Source: CAZHTS01 sp964535315 (GTDB lineage Bacteria; Chloroflexota; Anaerolineae; Anaerolineales; Anaerolineaceae). From it: DNA of 10,836 nucleotides. Shown in pieces: positions 1 to 5,862 of the stretch (position 1 is its first letter; each line of letters starts with the position of its first letter). The translations under genes and the position numbers were made by a program. The DNA lies in NCBI GenBank assembly GCA_964535315.1, contig CAZHTS010000122.1, forward strand, positions 1 through 10,836, in the 5' to 3' direction. The notes beneath the pieces were generated by a model. That model was not told the DNA's origin and made no database searches. It saw nothing but the letters and a program-made list of their open reading frames with translations.

Positions 1-1
1 C

Positions 2-625
2 GTGCCGGCGTTATTGATTTTTCTGCTGATCGGGATGCTGGCCGGCTCGGAAGGGTTGGGGGGAATTTATTTTGACGATGCGGTGCTTGCCCAGGCGGCG
101 GTGCTCATTTTTGTGGCGCGGCCGGTCAGCGTCTGGCTCAGCCTGTGGCCGTTTCACTTCTCGGCGAGAGAAAAGAATTTCATCTCCTGGGTCGGGCTGC
201 GCGGGGCGGTGCCGATCATCCTGGCGACCTATCCGCGCCTGGCGGGCGTGGCACAGTCGGATTTGATTTTCAACGTGGTCTTTTTCGTTGTGCTCTCCTC
301 CGTGCTGGTTCAGGGCACTACCCTTGCCCGGGTTGCCAGATGGCTGCGGGTGGACGACCCGGCTGAGGCGGAGCCCAGTTATCCGTTGGAGATGAGCTTC
401 CAGCATGGCTGGAAGGGTATTTTGCAAGAACTGATCGTGGGCCAGGAGTCCGCCGTGGTGGGTAAGGCGATCTTCGAGATGAAACTACCGCGTGATTATC
501 TGGTGGTGCTCATTGCACGCGGCGATGAGTTTATCATCCCCAACGGCCGCGTCGTGTTGATGGCTAACGACCGCCTGTTGGGACTGGCAAAGCCCGAAAC
601 GCAGCTCTGCTCCAACCTGTTTTGA
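2..625 (+). CDS. CvrA/NhaP2-type cation (K+ or Na+):proton antiporter, 3' part, with apparent internal deletion
   Basis: The reading frame is open at the left window edge, so the true start lies outside; 207 residues are visible. Seen: residues 1-26 (PALLIFLLIGMLAGSEG, then GLGGIYFDD) match the second membrane helix near the N-terminus of CvrA/NhaP2 antiporters. Residues 33-115 (LIFVARPVSVW, ISWVGLRGAVPIIL, FFVVLSSVLVQGT) match the last helices of the same family. About 240-270 residues that normally lie between, including the acidic ion-binding helices, are absent with no frame break. Residues about 129-200 form a cytoplasmic TrkA-C (RCK-C) domain, with VGKAIFEMKLP and a gDxLLGLA-type end. 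The family exchanges monovalent cations for protons across the inner membrane. The product here would be inactive unless the join is an assembly error. The family call is firm; activity is doubtful. Confidence 0.85.
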   Translation: MPALLIFLLIGMLAGSEGLGGIYFDDAVLAQAAVLIFVARPVSVWLSLWPFHFSAREKNFISWVGLRGAVPIILATYPRLAGVAQSDLIFNVVFFVVLSSVLVQGTTLARVARWLRVDDPAEAEPSYPLEMSFQHGWKGILQELIVGQESAVVGKAIFEMKLPRDYLVVLIARGDEFIIPNGRVVLMANDRLLGLAKPETQLCSNLF

Positions 626-744
626 ATCCTGTCTATCCTGCCAATCCCTGTTTTTGTTTTTAACCTGTGATGTACCGGTTCCTGCCTCCGGCCCACAAGC
701 ACAGGACGGCCGCGTTCGGTGATATGGAAGCGCGGTAATTTACC

Positions 745-765
745 GAAGCAGAGTGCCCCTGCTTC
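745..765 (-). terminator. possible weak terminator hairpin between convergent genes
   Basis: GAAGCAG (745-751) and CTGCTTC (759-765) form a perfect 7-bp stem with a 7-nt loop, 12 bp beyond the stop codon of the minus-strand TetR gene. A second perfect 13-bp palindrome (CGGTAATTTACCG, 733-745) abuts it. Neither is followed by a clear T-run on either strand, so a transcription-ending role is only a guess from position between two convergent genes. Confidence 0.25.
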
Positions 766-776
766 TACGAATGGGC

Positions 777-1361
777 TCATGGGTGCAATCCGCGCAACAG
801 GCTGTCCAGTGCGTTTTCCAGTTCGGGGATGGCGTGTACGTTGTGCGGGTCGAGCATGGTCATTTCGAGCACGCCTTCGTAGAGGGCGGCGAACAGGGTG
901 GCGCTGTGATCGATGTCCAGCGGGCGAAACTCGCCGCGCGCCACGCCCTGCGCCAGCAGTTCGGCGACGACGGCGCGATAGGCGTGGAAGTACTCACGCA
1001 GGCGTTCGTGGGTGAGTGGGTCGCGCCCGCCCAGGCTGTAGATCTCGTAGAACAGCGGCGCAAGCGCCTCGGTGGGGGGGACGCTGGTGCGAATGTAGCC
1101 TTTGAGCCGTTCGATGACCGTGCCGGGCGCCGCCAGCAGAGCGCGCAGGTCGGCCAGGTCGGTGTTGATGATGTCCTGCATCAGATCGTGGATGATCTCC
1201 TCTTTGCTCTTGTAATACCAGTACACGCCGCCGACGCTCAGCCCGGCGCCCTCGGCGATCTCTTCCATGCGGGCCGCGTCCAGTCCCTTTTTCAAAAAAA
1301 CCTGAGCGGCTGCCTCAAGGATGGCGGCTTTGCGTTCGGCGCTGACGTCCGGCCTGGGCAT
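777..1361 (-). CDS. TetR/AcrR-family transcriptional regulator
   Basis: This 194-residue protein has the usual length of a TetR repressor. The N-terminal DNA-binding domain is clear: helix 1 around residues 10-24 (KAAILEAAAQVFLKKG), then a helix-turn-helix at about 32-51 with GLSVGGVYWYYKSKEEI, the family signature. Residues 60-194 are the helical ligand-binding and dimer domain, whose ligand cannot be read from sequence. The ATG follows the acetyltransferase stop after 2 nt (TGACCATG), and its GGAGG ribosome site lies inside the upstream gene, so the two are probably translationally coupled. Family members commonly repress their own operon, and the paired palindromes upstream of the acetyltransferase (1973-1996, 2021-2052) are the obvious targets. 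Family is certain; autoregulation is inferred. Confidence 0.93.
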   Translation of the reverse strand: MPRPDVSAERKAAILEAAAQVFLKKGLDAARMEEIAEGAGLSVGGVYWYYKSKEEIIHDLMQDIINTDLADLRALLAAPGTVIERLKGYIRTSVPPTEALAPLFYEIYSLGGRDPLTHERLREYFHAYRAVVAELLAQGVARGEFRPLDIDHSATLFAALYEGVLEMTMLDPHNVHAIPELENALDSLLRGLHP

Positions 1362-1363
1362 GG

Positions 1364-1957
1364 TCAGGCCTCCGCCAGGGGATGCGACATGTTGTACACC
1401 CGCCCAAAGCCGAGAAAGTTGCGTAGATAGGGGTAGGATTGAATGGATTTGACGGTAAAACCGTGGCGTTCGTACAGGGCGCGGGCGCGCGGGTTGGTGT
1501 CAACCACGTCCAGCCCGACCGAGCGAAAACCGTGCTGGCTGGCGAACTGCAAGATGGCTTGCAGCAGCAGCGAACCGATGCCGCGACCGCGCGCGCTTGC
1601 GGCCACGGACAGGCTGTCCAGCAGCAGTTCACCGTCACCGGCGGTGTGTTCCATCGTATTGACGAGCGGGTAGCGAACCAGCGCCGGGAGCAGCCCGTAT
1701 TCGTCCACAAAGGTCTGCCAGCGCGGCTCCAGAAAAGGACGCTGCTTGATCTGCAAACCCGCCAGTCCGACCAGCGTACCGCCCTCCAGGGCGACGATGG
1801 CCTGTTCGGGGTGGACGTCGCGGGCAAAGATGGCGAGGAGTTTCTCTTTCGCACCGTATAAGGGGCGCAGTTTTTGCTGGAAGGCCTCAAAGTAGATGCG
1901 AGCGGCGTCCCAGCGATGGGCGTAACTCAGACCGGTTTGAATGTGAATGGGGGGCAC
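1364..1957 (-). CDS. GNAT-family N-acetyltransferase
   Basis: This 197-residue protein carries a C-terminal GNAT fold. The acetyl-CoA pyrophosphate loop is R123-G-R-G-I-G128, preceded by the strand LLLDSLSV (111-118). Motif B follows as GLDVVDTNPRARALYERHGF (148-167), the typical NxxAxxLYxxxGF pattern. It would transfer an acyl group from acetyl-CoA to an amine; the substrate is unknown. The first 100 residues are less typical and probably form the acceptor site. The start is GTG at 1957, chosen because AGGAGG stands 6-7 nt before it. It is the first gene of a unit with the TetR regulator, behind two palindromic operators. Since TetR repressors often control a neighbour that handles their ligand, acetylation of a toxic amine or drug is possible but unproven. 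Confidence 0.9.
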   Translation of the reverse strand: MPPIHIQTGLSYAHRWDAARIYFEAFQQKLRPLYGAKEKLLAIFARDVHPEQAIVALEGGTLVGLAGLQIKQRPFLEPRWQTFVDEYGLLPALVRYPLVNTMEHTAGDGELLLDSLSVAASARGRGIGSLLLQAILQFASQHGFRSVGLDVVDTNPRARALYERHGFTVKSIQSYPYLRNFLGFGRVYNMSHPLAEA

Positions 1958-1972
1958 GGTTTCCTCCTTTTG

Positions 1973-1996
1973 ATAACCGAATGATTGTTCGGTTAT
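1973..1996. promoter_or_regulatory. palindromic operator 1 of the acetyltransferase-TetR unit
   Basis: ATAACCGAA-N6-TTCGGTTAT is a perfect inverted repeat with 9-bp arms. It sits directly upstream of the acetyltransferase ribosome site, within the predicted leader. The same arms and the same 6-nt spacer recur at 2025-2048, with centres 52 bp apart. Length and form match operators of TetR dimers. Binding by the adjacent TetR is inferred. Confidence 0.8.
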
Positions 1997-2020
1997 TTGG
2001 GCAAAAAAAAGATTGCTATC

Positions 2021-2052
2021 TTCTATAACCGAATCTCGATTCGGTTATAGAA
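2021..2052. promoter_or_regulatory. palindromic operator 2, overlapping the promoter
   Basis: This is a 32-bp palindrome with 15-bp perfect arms (TTCTATAACCGAATC and its complement) around a 2-nt centre. Its inner 24 bp repeat operator 1 exactly in the arms (ATAACCGAA-N6-TTCGGTTAT). It overlaps the -10 box at 2049-2054 and the expected start of transcription near 2043, so a bound repressor would block RNA polymerase. It is probably the stronger of the two sites. Confidence 0.83.
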
Positions 2053-2077
2053 TACCATACTCCGCCCTGGCTGTCCA
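2049..2077 (-). promoter_or_regulatory. predicted sigma-70-type promoter of the acetyltransferase-TetR unit
   Basis: Read on the minus strand: -35 TGGACA (2072-2077), a 17-nt spacer, then an extended -10 TGgTATTCT whose hexamer lies at 2049-2054. The start of transcription would fall near 2043, inside operator 2, giving a leader of about 85 nt that also contains operator 1. The -35 matches consensus at 5 of 6 positions and the -10 at 4 of 6. The fit with the operator strengthens the call. Confidence 0.55.
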
Positions 2078-2095
2078 GTCCCTTAAGGCTGGCGG

Positions 2096-2512
2096 CTAGG
2101 GGGCAGGGGCAGTTCCGGGCGGCTCTGTTTCGTCCGTTTGTTTGCACTGCAAACAGGTGCCAAACAGAACCAGATGGTTTGTAGCGACCTCAAAAGAAAA
2201 TTCGTTTTCGACTTTGACGAAGAATTGTCCCACCAGTCCGTGTTGGATCGTCTGTACGTGACCGCACTTCTGGCAGACCAGGTGATGGTGCATGCCATCG
2301 GCGACTTTTTCGTATACCGATGCCCCGGTGCCCATGTCGGAGACCGAGATTTTCCCGGCGTGCGCAAGGCGCTCCAACGCCCGGTATACGGTGGAGGGGT
2401 TTACTGCCGGAAAGCGTGGGTGGATCTGTTGGTAGACCTCGTTGGCTTTCAGGTGGCAGTTTTTTTCCGCCAGCAATTCGAGAATGGCGTATTCAATGGA
2501 TGAAGATCTCAT
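2096..2512 (-). CDS. Fur-family metal- or peroxide-responsive regulator (Fur/PerR/Zur type)
   Basis: With the ATG at 2510-2512 the protein has 138 residues, normal for the family. An N-terminal winged helix (residues 1-70, with NPSTVYRALERLAHAGKI) is followed by the metal-binding dimer domain. C80-x2-C83 and C120-x2-C123 form the structural zinc site. H20, E68, H75 and H77 align with the regulatory metal ligands of B. subtilis PerR (H37, D85, H91, H93). By my unaided alignment the fifth ligand (D104 in PerR, acidic in Fur) is T88, so metal choice is unclear. An upstream in-frame ATG at 2569 would add 19 residues but falls inside the predicted promoter and palindrome, so I reject it. The gene points toward the acetyltransferase unit but is separate. 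Autoregulation through the palindrome at 2553-2570 is likely. Confidence 0.88.
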   Translation of the reverse strand: MRSSSIEYAILELLAEKNCHLKANEVYQQIHPRFPAVNPSTVYRALERLAHAGKISVSDMGTGASVYEKVADGMHHHLVCQKCGHVQTIQHGLVGQFFVKVENEFSFEVATNHLVLFGTCLQCKQTDETEPPGTAPAP

Positions 2513-2531
2513 GTCTTGCTCTTTATACTTT

Positions 2532-2559
2532 ATAATACCGCAAATATCCTCAAATGCAA
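2532..2559 (-). promoter_or_regulatory. predicted promoter of the Fur-family gene
   Basis: On the minus strand, TTGCAT (2554-2559), 16 nt, TATTAT (2532-2537) makes a reasonable -35/-10 pair in an AT-rich stretch. Transcription would begin near 2525, leaving a short leader of about 13 nt to the ATG at 2512. The -35 lies within the 18-bp palindrome. An alternative -10, TATAAA (2529-2534), would need a 19-nt spacer. Confidence 0.45.
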
Positions 2560-2570
2560 TATATTGCATT
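2553..2570. promoter_or_regulatory. 18-bp perfect palindrome, candidate Fur-family box
   Basis: AATGCAATATATTGCATT is a perfect palindrome with no spacer, covering the -35 of the Fur-family gene. It lies in the 143-bp interval between this gene and the divergent epimerase/dehydratase. Fur-family boxes are AT-rich palindromes of about this size, but this one differs from the classical E. coli Fur and B. subtilis PerR boxes, consistent with a different metal or a divergent lineage. Binding by the adjacent regulator is inferred. Confidence 0.65.
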
Positions 2571-2579
2571 ATAATATCT

Positions 2580-2609
2580 TTGCGACCCGGCTGATAGTAA
2601 GTTTATCAT
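2580..2609 (+). promoter_or_regulatory. possible promoter of the epimerase/dehydratase gene
   Basis: TTGCGA (2580-2585), 18 nt, TATCAT (2604-2609) is a plausible -35/-10 pair, placing the start of transcription about 40 bp before the GTG at 2656. A short inverted repeat (TGATA 2592-2596, TATCA 2604-2608) overlaps the -10. The site begins 10 bp beyond the Fur-type palindrome. Confidence 0.4.
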
Positions 2610-2655
2610 ATTCCGGCGCAGGTCGATTTCTCTGTTCGGGGTAAGGAGGGCTGGT

Positions 2656-3693
2656 GTGAAGGTTTATATTACCGGGATCAGTGGTTTTCTAAGTATTAAC
2701 CTGGTGCGTTATCTTCTTGGACGCGGGTATACGGATATTGCCGGCATCGATCTGGTCGATTTCGCCTATCCGGAACGGGATCGGATCACTTTCTTGCAGG
2801 GTGATATTCGCGACGCAGAGGCGGTCAGGCGCAGCATGGCCGGCGCAGACGTAGTCATTCACACCGCCGCAGCTTTGCCGTTGTGTTCTCCCGAGGAAAT
2901 CTATTCGACCGAGGTGGAAGGGACGCGTATCGTTTTACAGCAAGCGCTGGCATACGGCGTCAGACGTTTTATTCATATCTCCAGCACGGCGGTGTACGGT
3001 GTTCCCGATCATCACCCGCTGTTTGAGACGGATGAGCTCAGCGGGGTGGGGCCTTACGGCAAGGCAAAAATCCTGGCGGAGGAAGCCTGTATGGAATATC
3101 GCCAGAAGGGTTTGTGTGTGCCTGTCCTGCGTCCGAAATCATTTGTGGGGCCTGAGCGCCTGGGCGTGTTTGCCATCTTTTATGAATGGGCCAGCGAGGG
3201 ACGGCACTTCCCGATGATCGGGGCGGGGGACAACCGCTACCAGTTATTGGACGTGGAGGATCTGTGCCAGGCGATCTTATCCTGCATGGTGCGGACGGAG
3301 GAGCAGGTGAACGATACGTTTAACGTCGGCGCCGCCGAATTCAGCACCATGCGCCGGGATTACCAGGCGGTGTTGGATGAAGCCGGTTTTGGTAAACGGA
3401 TCGTGCCGTTCCCGGTGGCGCCGGTCATCATGGCGCTGCGGGTGCTGGAGGCGCTTAAATTATCGCCGCTCTATCCGTGGATTTATGAAACTGCGGCAAA
3501 GGATTCTTTTGTGTCGATTGAAAAAGCGCAACAAATGCTCGATTACCGGCCGCAATTTTCCAATCGGGAGGCGATGATCCGTAATTATCGCTGGTATTTG
3601 CAAAATAAGGCCCGCCTGACGGGCGCTGCCGGCGTGACTCATCGCCTGCCGTGGAAACAAGGCGCGTTGAAACTGGCGAAGGTGTTTTTCTAG
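2656..3693 (+). CDS. NAD(P)-dependent epimerase/dehydratase (extended SDR family)
   Basis: This 345-residue protein has the Rossmann fold of the extended short-chain dehydrogenases. The nucleotide loop is T6-G-I-S-G-F-L-S13. Next come D32 for the ribose, D49-I-R-D for the adenine side, and a strand ending in HTAA (69-72). The catalytic set is S109/S110/T111 with Y134-x3-K138 (YGKAK). Such enzymes act on nucleotide sugars, steroids or aldehydes; the variable C-terminal half (about 190-345) gives no firm substrate. Oddity: the third glycine of GxxGxxG is serine (S13). The start is GTG at 2656, supported by AAGGAGGG 5 nt before it. The ATG alternatives are deep inside the domain. The gene is alone in its direction, facing the convergent oxidoreductase with 10 bp between stops. 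Confidence 0.88.
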   Translation: MKVYITGISGFLSINLVRYLLGRGYTDIAGIDLVDFAYPERDRITFLQGDIRDAEAVRRSMAGADVVIHTAAALPLCSPEEIYSTEVEGTRIVLQQALAYGVRRFIHISSTAVYGVPDHHPLFETDELSGVGPYGKAKILAEEACMEYRQKGLCVPVLRPKSFVGPERLGVFAIFYEWASEGRHFPMIGAGDNRYQLLDVEDLCQAILSCMVRTEEQVNDTFNVGAAEFSTMRRDYQAVLDEAGFGKRIVPFPVAPVIMALRVLEALKLSPLYPWIYETAAKDSFVSIEKAQQMLDYRPQFSNREAMIRNYRWYLQNKARLTGAAGVTHRLPWKQGALKLAKVFF

Positions 3694-3703
3694 GGGGAGG
3701 TGA

Positions 3704-4663
3704 TCAGCCGGGGATCAAAACGATCTTGCCGTACGTCTCGGGTTGAAAGAGGGCTTTGTGCGCCTGGGGCGCTTCGGTCAGGGGCATTTGCCGGCAGATG
3801 ACCGGCCTGAGCACTCGATTCTTCAGCCCCTGAAAGATAAAGGCGTGCATTCCGGCGGCGGTGGCGGACGGCAGGTTGCCGATATTGGTGCCCAGCACCA
3901 CCGCGTCGCGGGCAGTCAGTTCGGCGGCGTCGATCTCGACCGGTGTGCGGTCGCCGATGACGGCGATGCGCCCGCCTTGCGCCAGGATGGCAATGTCGCG
4001 TTTTACGTTGGCCGAGACCAGTTCGATGATGGCGTCGACGCCGCGGCCGTGGGTCAGTTCCAGGATGTGCTGAAAGTGCTGCTCGTCGTAATGGTTGACC
4101 ACCTGCTGTGCGCCCTGCGCCAGCACCAGCCGGCGGCCCTGCTCCGTGCCGGCGCTGCCGATCACCGTGCAGCCGGCTGCCACGGCAAACTGTGTGGCGG
4201 CGATGCCCACGGCGCCAGAGGCGCCGTGCACCAGCAGCGTCTCACCGGCGGCGACCCGGCAGCGCTGGAACAAACCGCGGTAGGCCGTACCGTAAGGGAT
4301 AAAGACGCCGGCGCCTTCTGCAAAGCTTACATTTTCGGGTAAAGGGTAAACCTGGGAAGCGGTGCACAACACCTGTTCGGCGTATGCGCCGCTGAGGTTA
4401 AAAGCAGTATAGACGCGCTCGCCGGGCCGGCAGGTTTCGACGCCCGGCCCCACCTGCGCGATGACGCCGGCGCCGTCAAAACCGGGGGTGAACGGCAGGC
4501 TCACCCAGGGAAGCAGCCCGGCGCGGCAATATGTGTCGACCGGGTTTACCCCGGCGGCGTGCAGTCGTACCACGACCTGACCAGCGCCGGGCTGCGGTGC
4601 GGCAACCTCTTGCAGCTGCATGACTTCGGGTTCACCGAATTGGACGACGCGAATGGCTTTCAT
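3704..4663 (-). CDS. zinc-independent quinone oxidoreductase-like protein (MDR family, zeta-crystallin type)
   Basis: I place the start at the ATG of 4661-4663, with AAGGGAG 8 nt before it, giving 319 residues; the longer frame to 4726 adds an unlikely tail. The N-terminal GroES-like domain (about 1-120) opens with MKAIRVVQFGEPEVM and contains AAGVNPVDTYCR and PGFDGAGVI. The cofactor domain has the NADPH-binding motif HGASGAVGIAATQ (146-158). Catalytic zinc ligands of alcohol dehydrogenases are lacking, so the family role is NADPH-dependent reduction of quinones or enones in the cytoplasm. The gene is divergent from a TetR regulator across a 157-bp interval, so control by that TetR is plausible. 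It ends 10 bp from the convergent epimerase/dehydratase. Confidence 0.9.
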   Translation of the reverse strand: MKAIRVVQFGEPEVMQLQEVAAPQPGAGQVVVRLHAAGVNPVDTYCRAGLLPWVSLPFTPGFDGAGVIAQVGPGVETCRPGERVYTAFNLSGAYAEQVLCTASQVYPLPENVSFAEGAGVFIPYGTAYRGLFQRCRVAAGETLLVHGASGAVGIAATQFAVAAGCTVIGSAGTEQGRRLVLAQGAQQVVNHYDEQHFQHILELTHGRGVDAIIELVSANVKRDIAILAQGGRIAVIGDRTPVEIDAAELTARDAVVLGTNIGNLPSATAAGMHAFIFQGLKNRVLRPVICRQMPLTEAPQAHKALFQPETYGKIVLIPG

Positions 4664-4744
4664 AGAGGCTCCCTTTGTAAGAATGGCGGTGGAATTTGCT
4701 CGTGGCGTTTTGCCCAACAGCCCCATTTTACCCCCATCTGGCGC

Positions 4745-4773
4745 TTGTATTTTACAAAATCCCGTGCTATGAT
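4745..4773 (+). promoter_or_regulatory. extended -10 promoter of the TetR-SCP2-M24 operon
   Basis: TTGTAT (4745-4750), a 17-nt spacer and TGcTATGAT (hexamer 4768-4773) form one of the best promoters in the window, with an extended -10 TG. Transcription should begin near 4780, about 40 nt before the TetR ATG. The palindrome at 4779-4813 starts at this point. No similarly good promoter is visible for the divergent oxidoreductase in the same interval. Confidence 0.65.
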
Positions 4774-4778
4774 GAGTG

Positions 4779-4813
4779 TATAAGTAACTAAAATATTAAC
4801 TTGTTCACTTATA
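4779..4813. promoter_or_regulatory. candidate TetR operator at the start of transcription
   Basis: TATAAGT (4779-4785) and ACTTATA (4807-4813) are perfect 7-bp arms centred on 4796. A nested imperfect 21-bp palindrome (4782-4802, AAGT...ACTT, 7 of 10 pairs matching) lies inside. The position covers the predicted start and leader of the TetR operon, which fits autorepression. The exact limits of the site are unclear because the two dyads have different centres. Confidence 0.5.
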
Positions 4814-4820
4814 AAATCCG

Positions 4821-5441
4821 ATGCGCAAAAAAATCGAAATCGAACTGATCTACCAGGCGGCGCTGGAAAACTTCGCCCGTTACGGGGTGCGCAAGACGAC
4901 CCTTGACGATATTGCCGGCGACCTGGGGGTGACCAAGAGCAACCTCTATCGCTATACGCGTAACAAGGAGACCCTGTACCGTGAAGCGGTGGCCTTTGCG
5001 CTGCGCCGCTGGCAGAACCGGGTCAAGACGGCGCTGGTGGGGGTTGAGTCGCCGCGCCAGCAGTTGGTGATCCTGTGCGACCGGGCTTTCGCTTACCTGT
5101 CGGAGGACCGGGTCTTTTGTGAGATCCTCAAGAACGACCCGGACATTTTCCCGATGTTTCCCAGCCAGGATCGCTACGCAGAGATCAACGCCGAATCGGT
5201 TGCCTTGTTGCAGGCCATCCTGCACAACGGCATCCAGCAGGGCGTTTTTCGGGCGATGGATACGGAACACATCGCCACGGTCATTTTCTCGATCTACAAG
5301 ATGTTCATCATCCAGACCTATATTCGCAGCGAAGACGCCTTTGTGGCGCAGCTTTTTTCACAGACGGTGGATTTAATCACCCAGGGCATCTTTGCGGTGC
5401 CTGGCAGTCAGATTTCTGAAGAAAAAGGAGCAGCGGTATGA
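4821..5441 (+). CDS. TetR/AcrR-family transcriptional regulator, first gene of the SCP2-M24 operon
   Basis: This 206-residue protein has a clear TetR N-terminal domain. Residues 8-22 form helix 1 (ELIYQAALENFARYG). The helix-turn-helix is at 27-46 (TLDDIAGDLGVTKSNLYRY), with NKETLYREAV after it. The C-terminal two thirds is a helical ligand and dimer domain. The ATG at 4821 has no Shine-Dalgarno sequence within its 40-nt leader, which is unusual among the genes here and may keep expression low. The stop overlaps the next start (ATGA, 5438-5441), so translation of the SCP2 gene is probably coupled. The regulator likely controls its own operon and possibly the divergent oxidoreductase. The ligand is unknown; a lipid or acyl compound would fit the SCP2 neighbour. 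Confidence 0.93.
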   Translation: MRKKIEIELIYQAALENFARYGVRKTTLDDIAGDLGVTKSNLYRYTRNKETLYREAVAFALRRWQNRVKTALVGVESPRQQLVILCDRAFAYLSEDRVFCEILKNDPDIFPMFPSQDRYAEINAESVALLQAILHNGIQQGVFRAMDTEHIATVIFSIYKMFIIQTYIRSEDAFVAQLFSQTVDLITQGIFAVPGSQISEEKGAAV

Positions 5442-5839
5442 CGGATCAGTTTGTGTACCTCTCGCCAGAGTGGGGGGCCGAAGTCGAAAAGCGCCTGCGG
5501 GCGGAATTGACCCCGGAGAAGATGAATAATCTTTCTTCCTCGATGACCAACCGGTACGCCAATTGCAAGGGCGGGCAGAACCAGTTCTTTTATGTCGCTT
5601 TTGTCGATGGGGCGGTCTCGGCGGTGGATGTCGGGGTGGGGGATGGGCCTGAGGCCGAGTTCATCATCCACGGTGATTACGAGGTCTTTGCCCAAATCTC
5701 GCAGGCAAAACTGGGGGCGCAGCGGGCCTTGATGACCGGACAGCTCAAACTCAAGGGGAACATGGTCAAGGCGCTCAAGCTGGCCTCGCTGGTAGATCGC
5801 ATTAACAAAATCGTCGCCACCGTCCCGACCGAATTCTAA
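5438..5839 (+). CDS. SCP2-domain (sterol carrier protein-like) lipid-binding protein
   Basis: This 133-residue protein consists of a single SCP2 domain. Seen: a mixed first half with FFYVAFVDGAVSAVDV (50-65), EAEFIIHGDYEVFAQI (72-87), and the typical closing segment GQLKLKGNMVKALKLASLVDRI (about 101-122), where family members have a GxxkvxGd-like turn before the last helices. SCP2 domains form a hydrophobic tunnel that binds fatty acyl-CoA, sterols or other lipids; in bacteria the cargo is rarely known. There is no signal peptide, so it is cytoplasmic. Its ATG overlaps the TetR stop (ATGA) and an AAGGAG site precedes it by 7 nt. The M24 gene follows after 23 bp, so the three genes form one operon. 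Confidence 0.85.
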   Translation: MTDQFVYLSPEWGAEVEKRLRAELTPEKMNNLSSSMTNRYANCKGGQNQFFYVAFVDGAVSAVDVGVGDGPEAEFIIHGDYEVFAQISQAKLGAQRALMTGQLKLKGNMVKALKLASLVDRINKIVATVPTEF

Positions 5840-5862
5840 TTGCATCCCTGTGGAGGATAAGT

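Noticed and set aside
753..1430. 225-residue plus-strand frame across the TetR gene
   Set aside because: It covers a clear minus-strand TetR coding region in the opposite sense and has no domain signature.
2510..2569. Upstream start of the Fur-family gene at 2569, adding 19 residues
   Set aside because: That ATG lies inside the 18-bp palindrome and the predicted -35, so it would not be in the mRNA; the family normally starts near the chosen ATG.
3743..4342. 199-residue plus-strand frame opposite the quinone oxidoreductase
   Set aside because: It is an antisense shadow with glycine/histidine-rich, domain-free content.
4661..4726. Longer oxidoreductase start at 4726, adding 21 residues
   Set aside because: The added part has no family match, while the ATG at 4663 has AAGGGAG at the right distance and begins with the typical MKAIRV.
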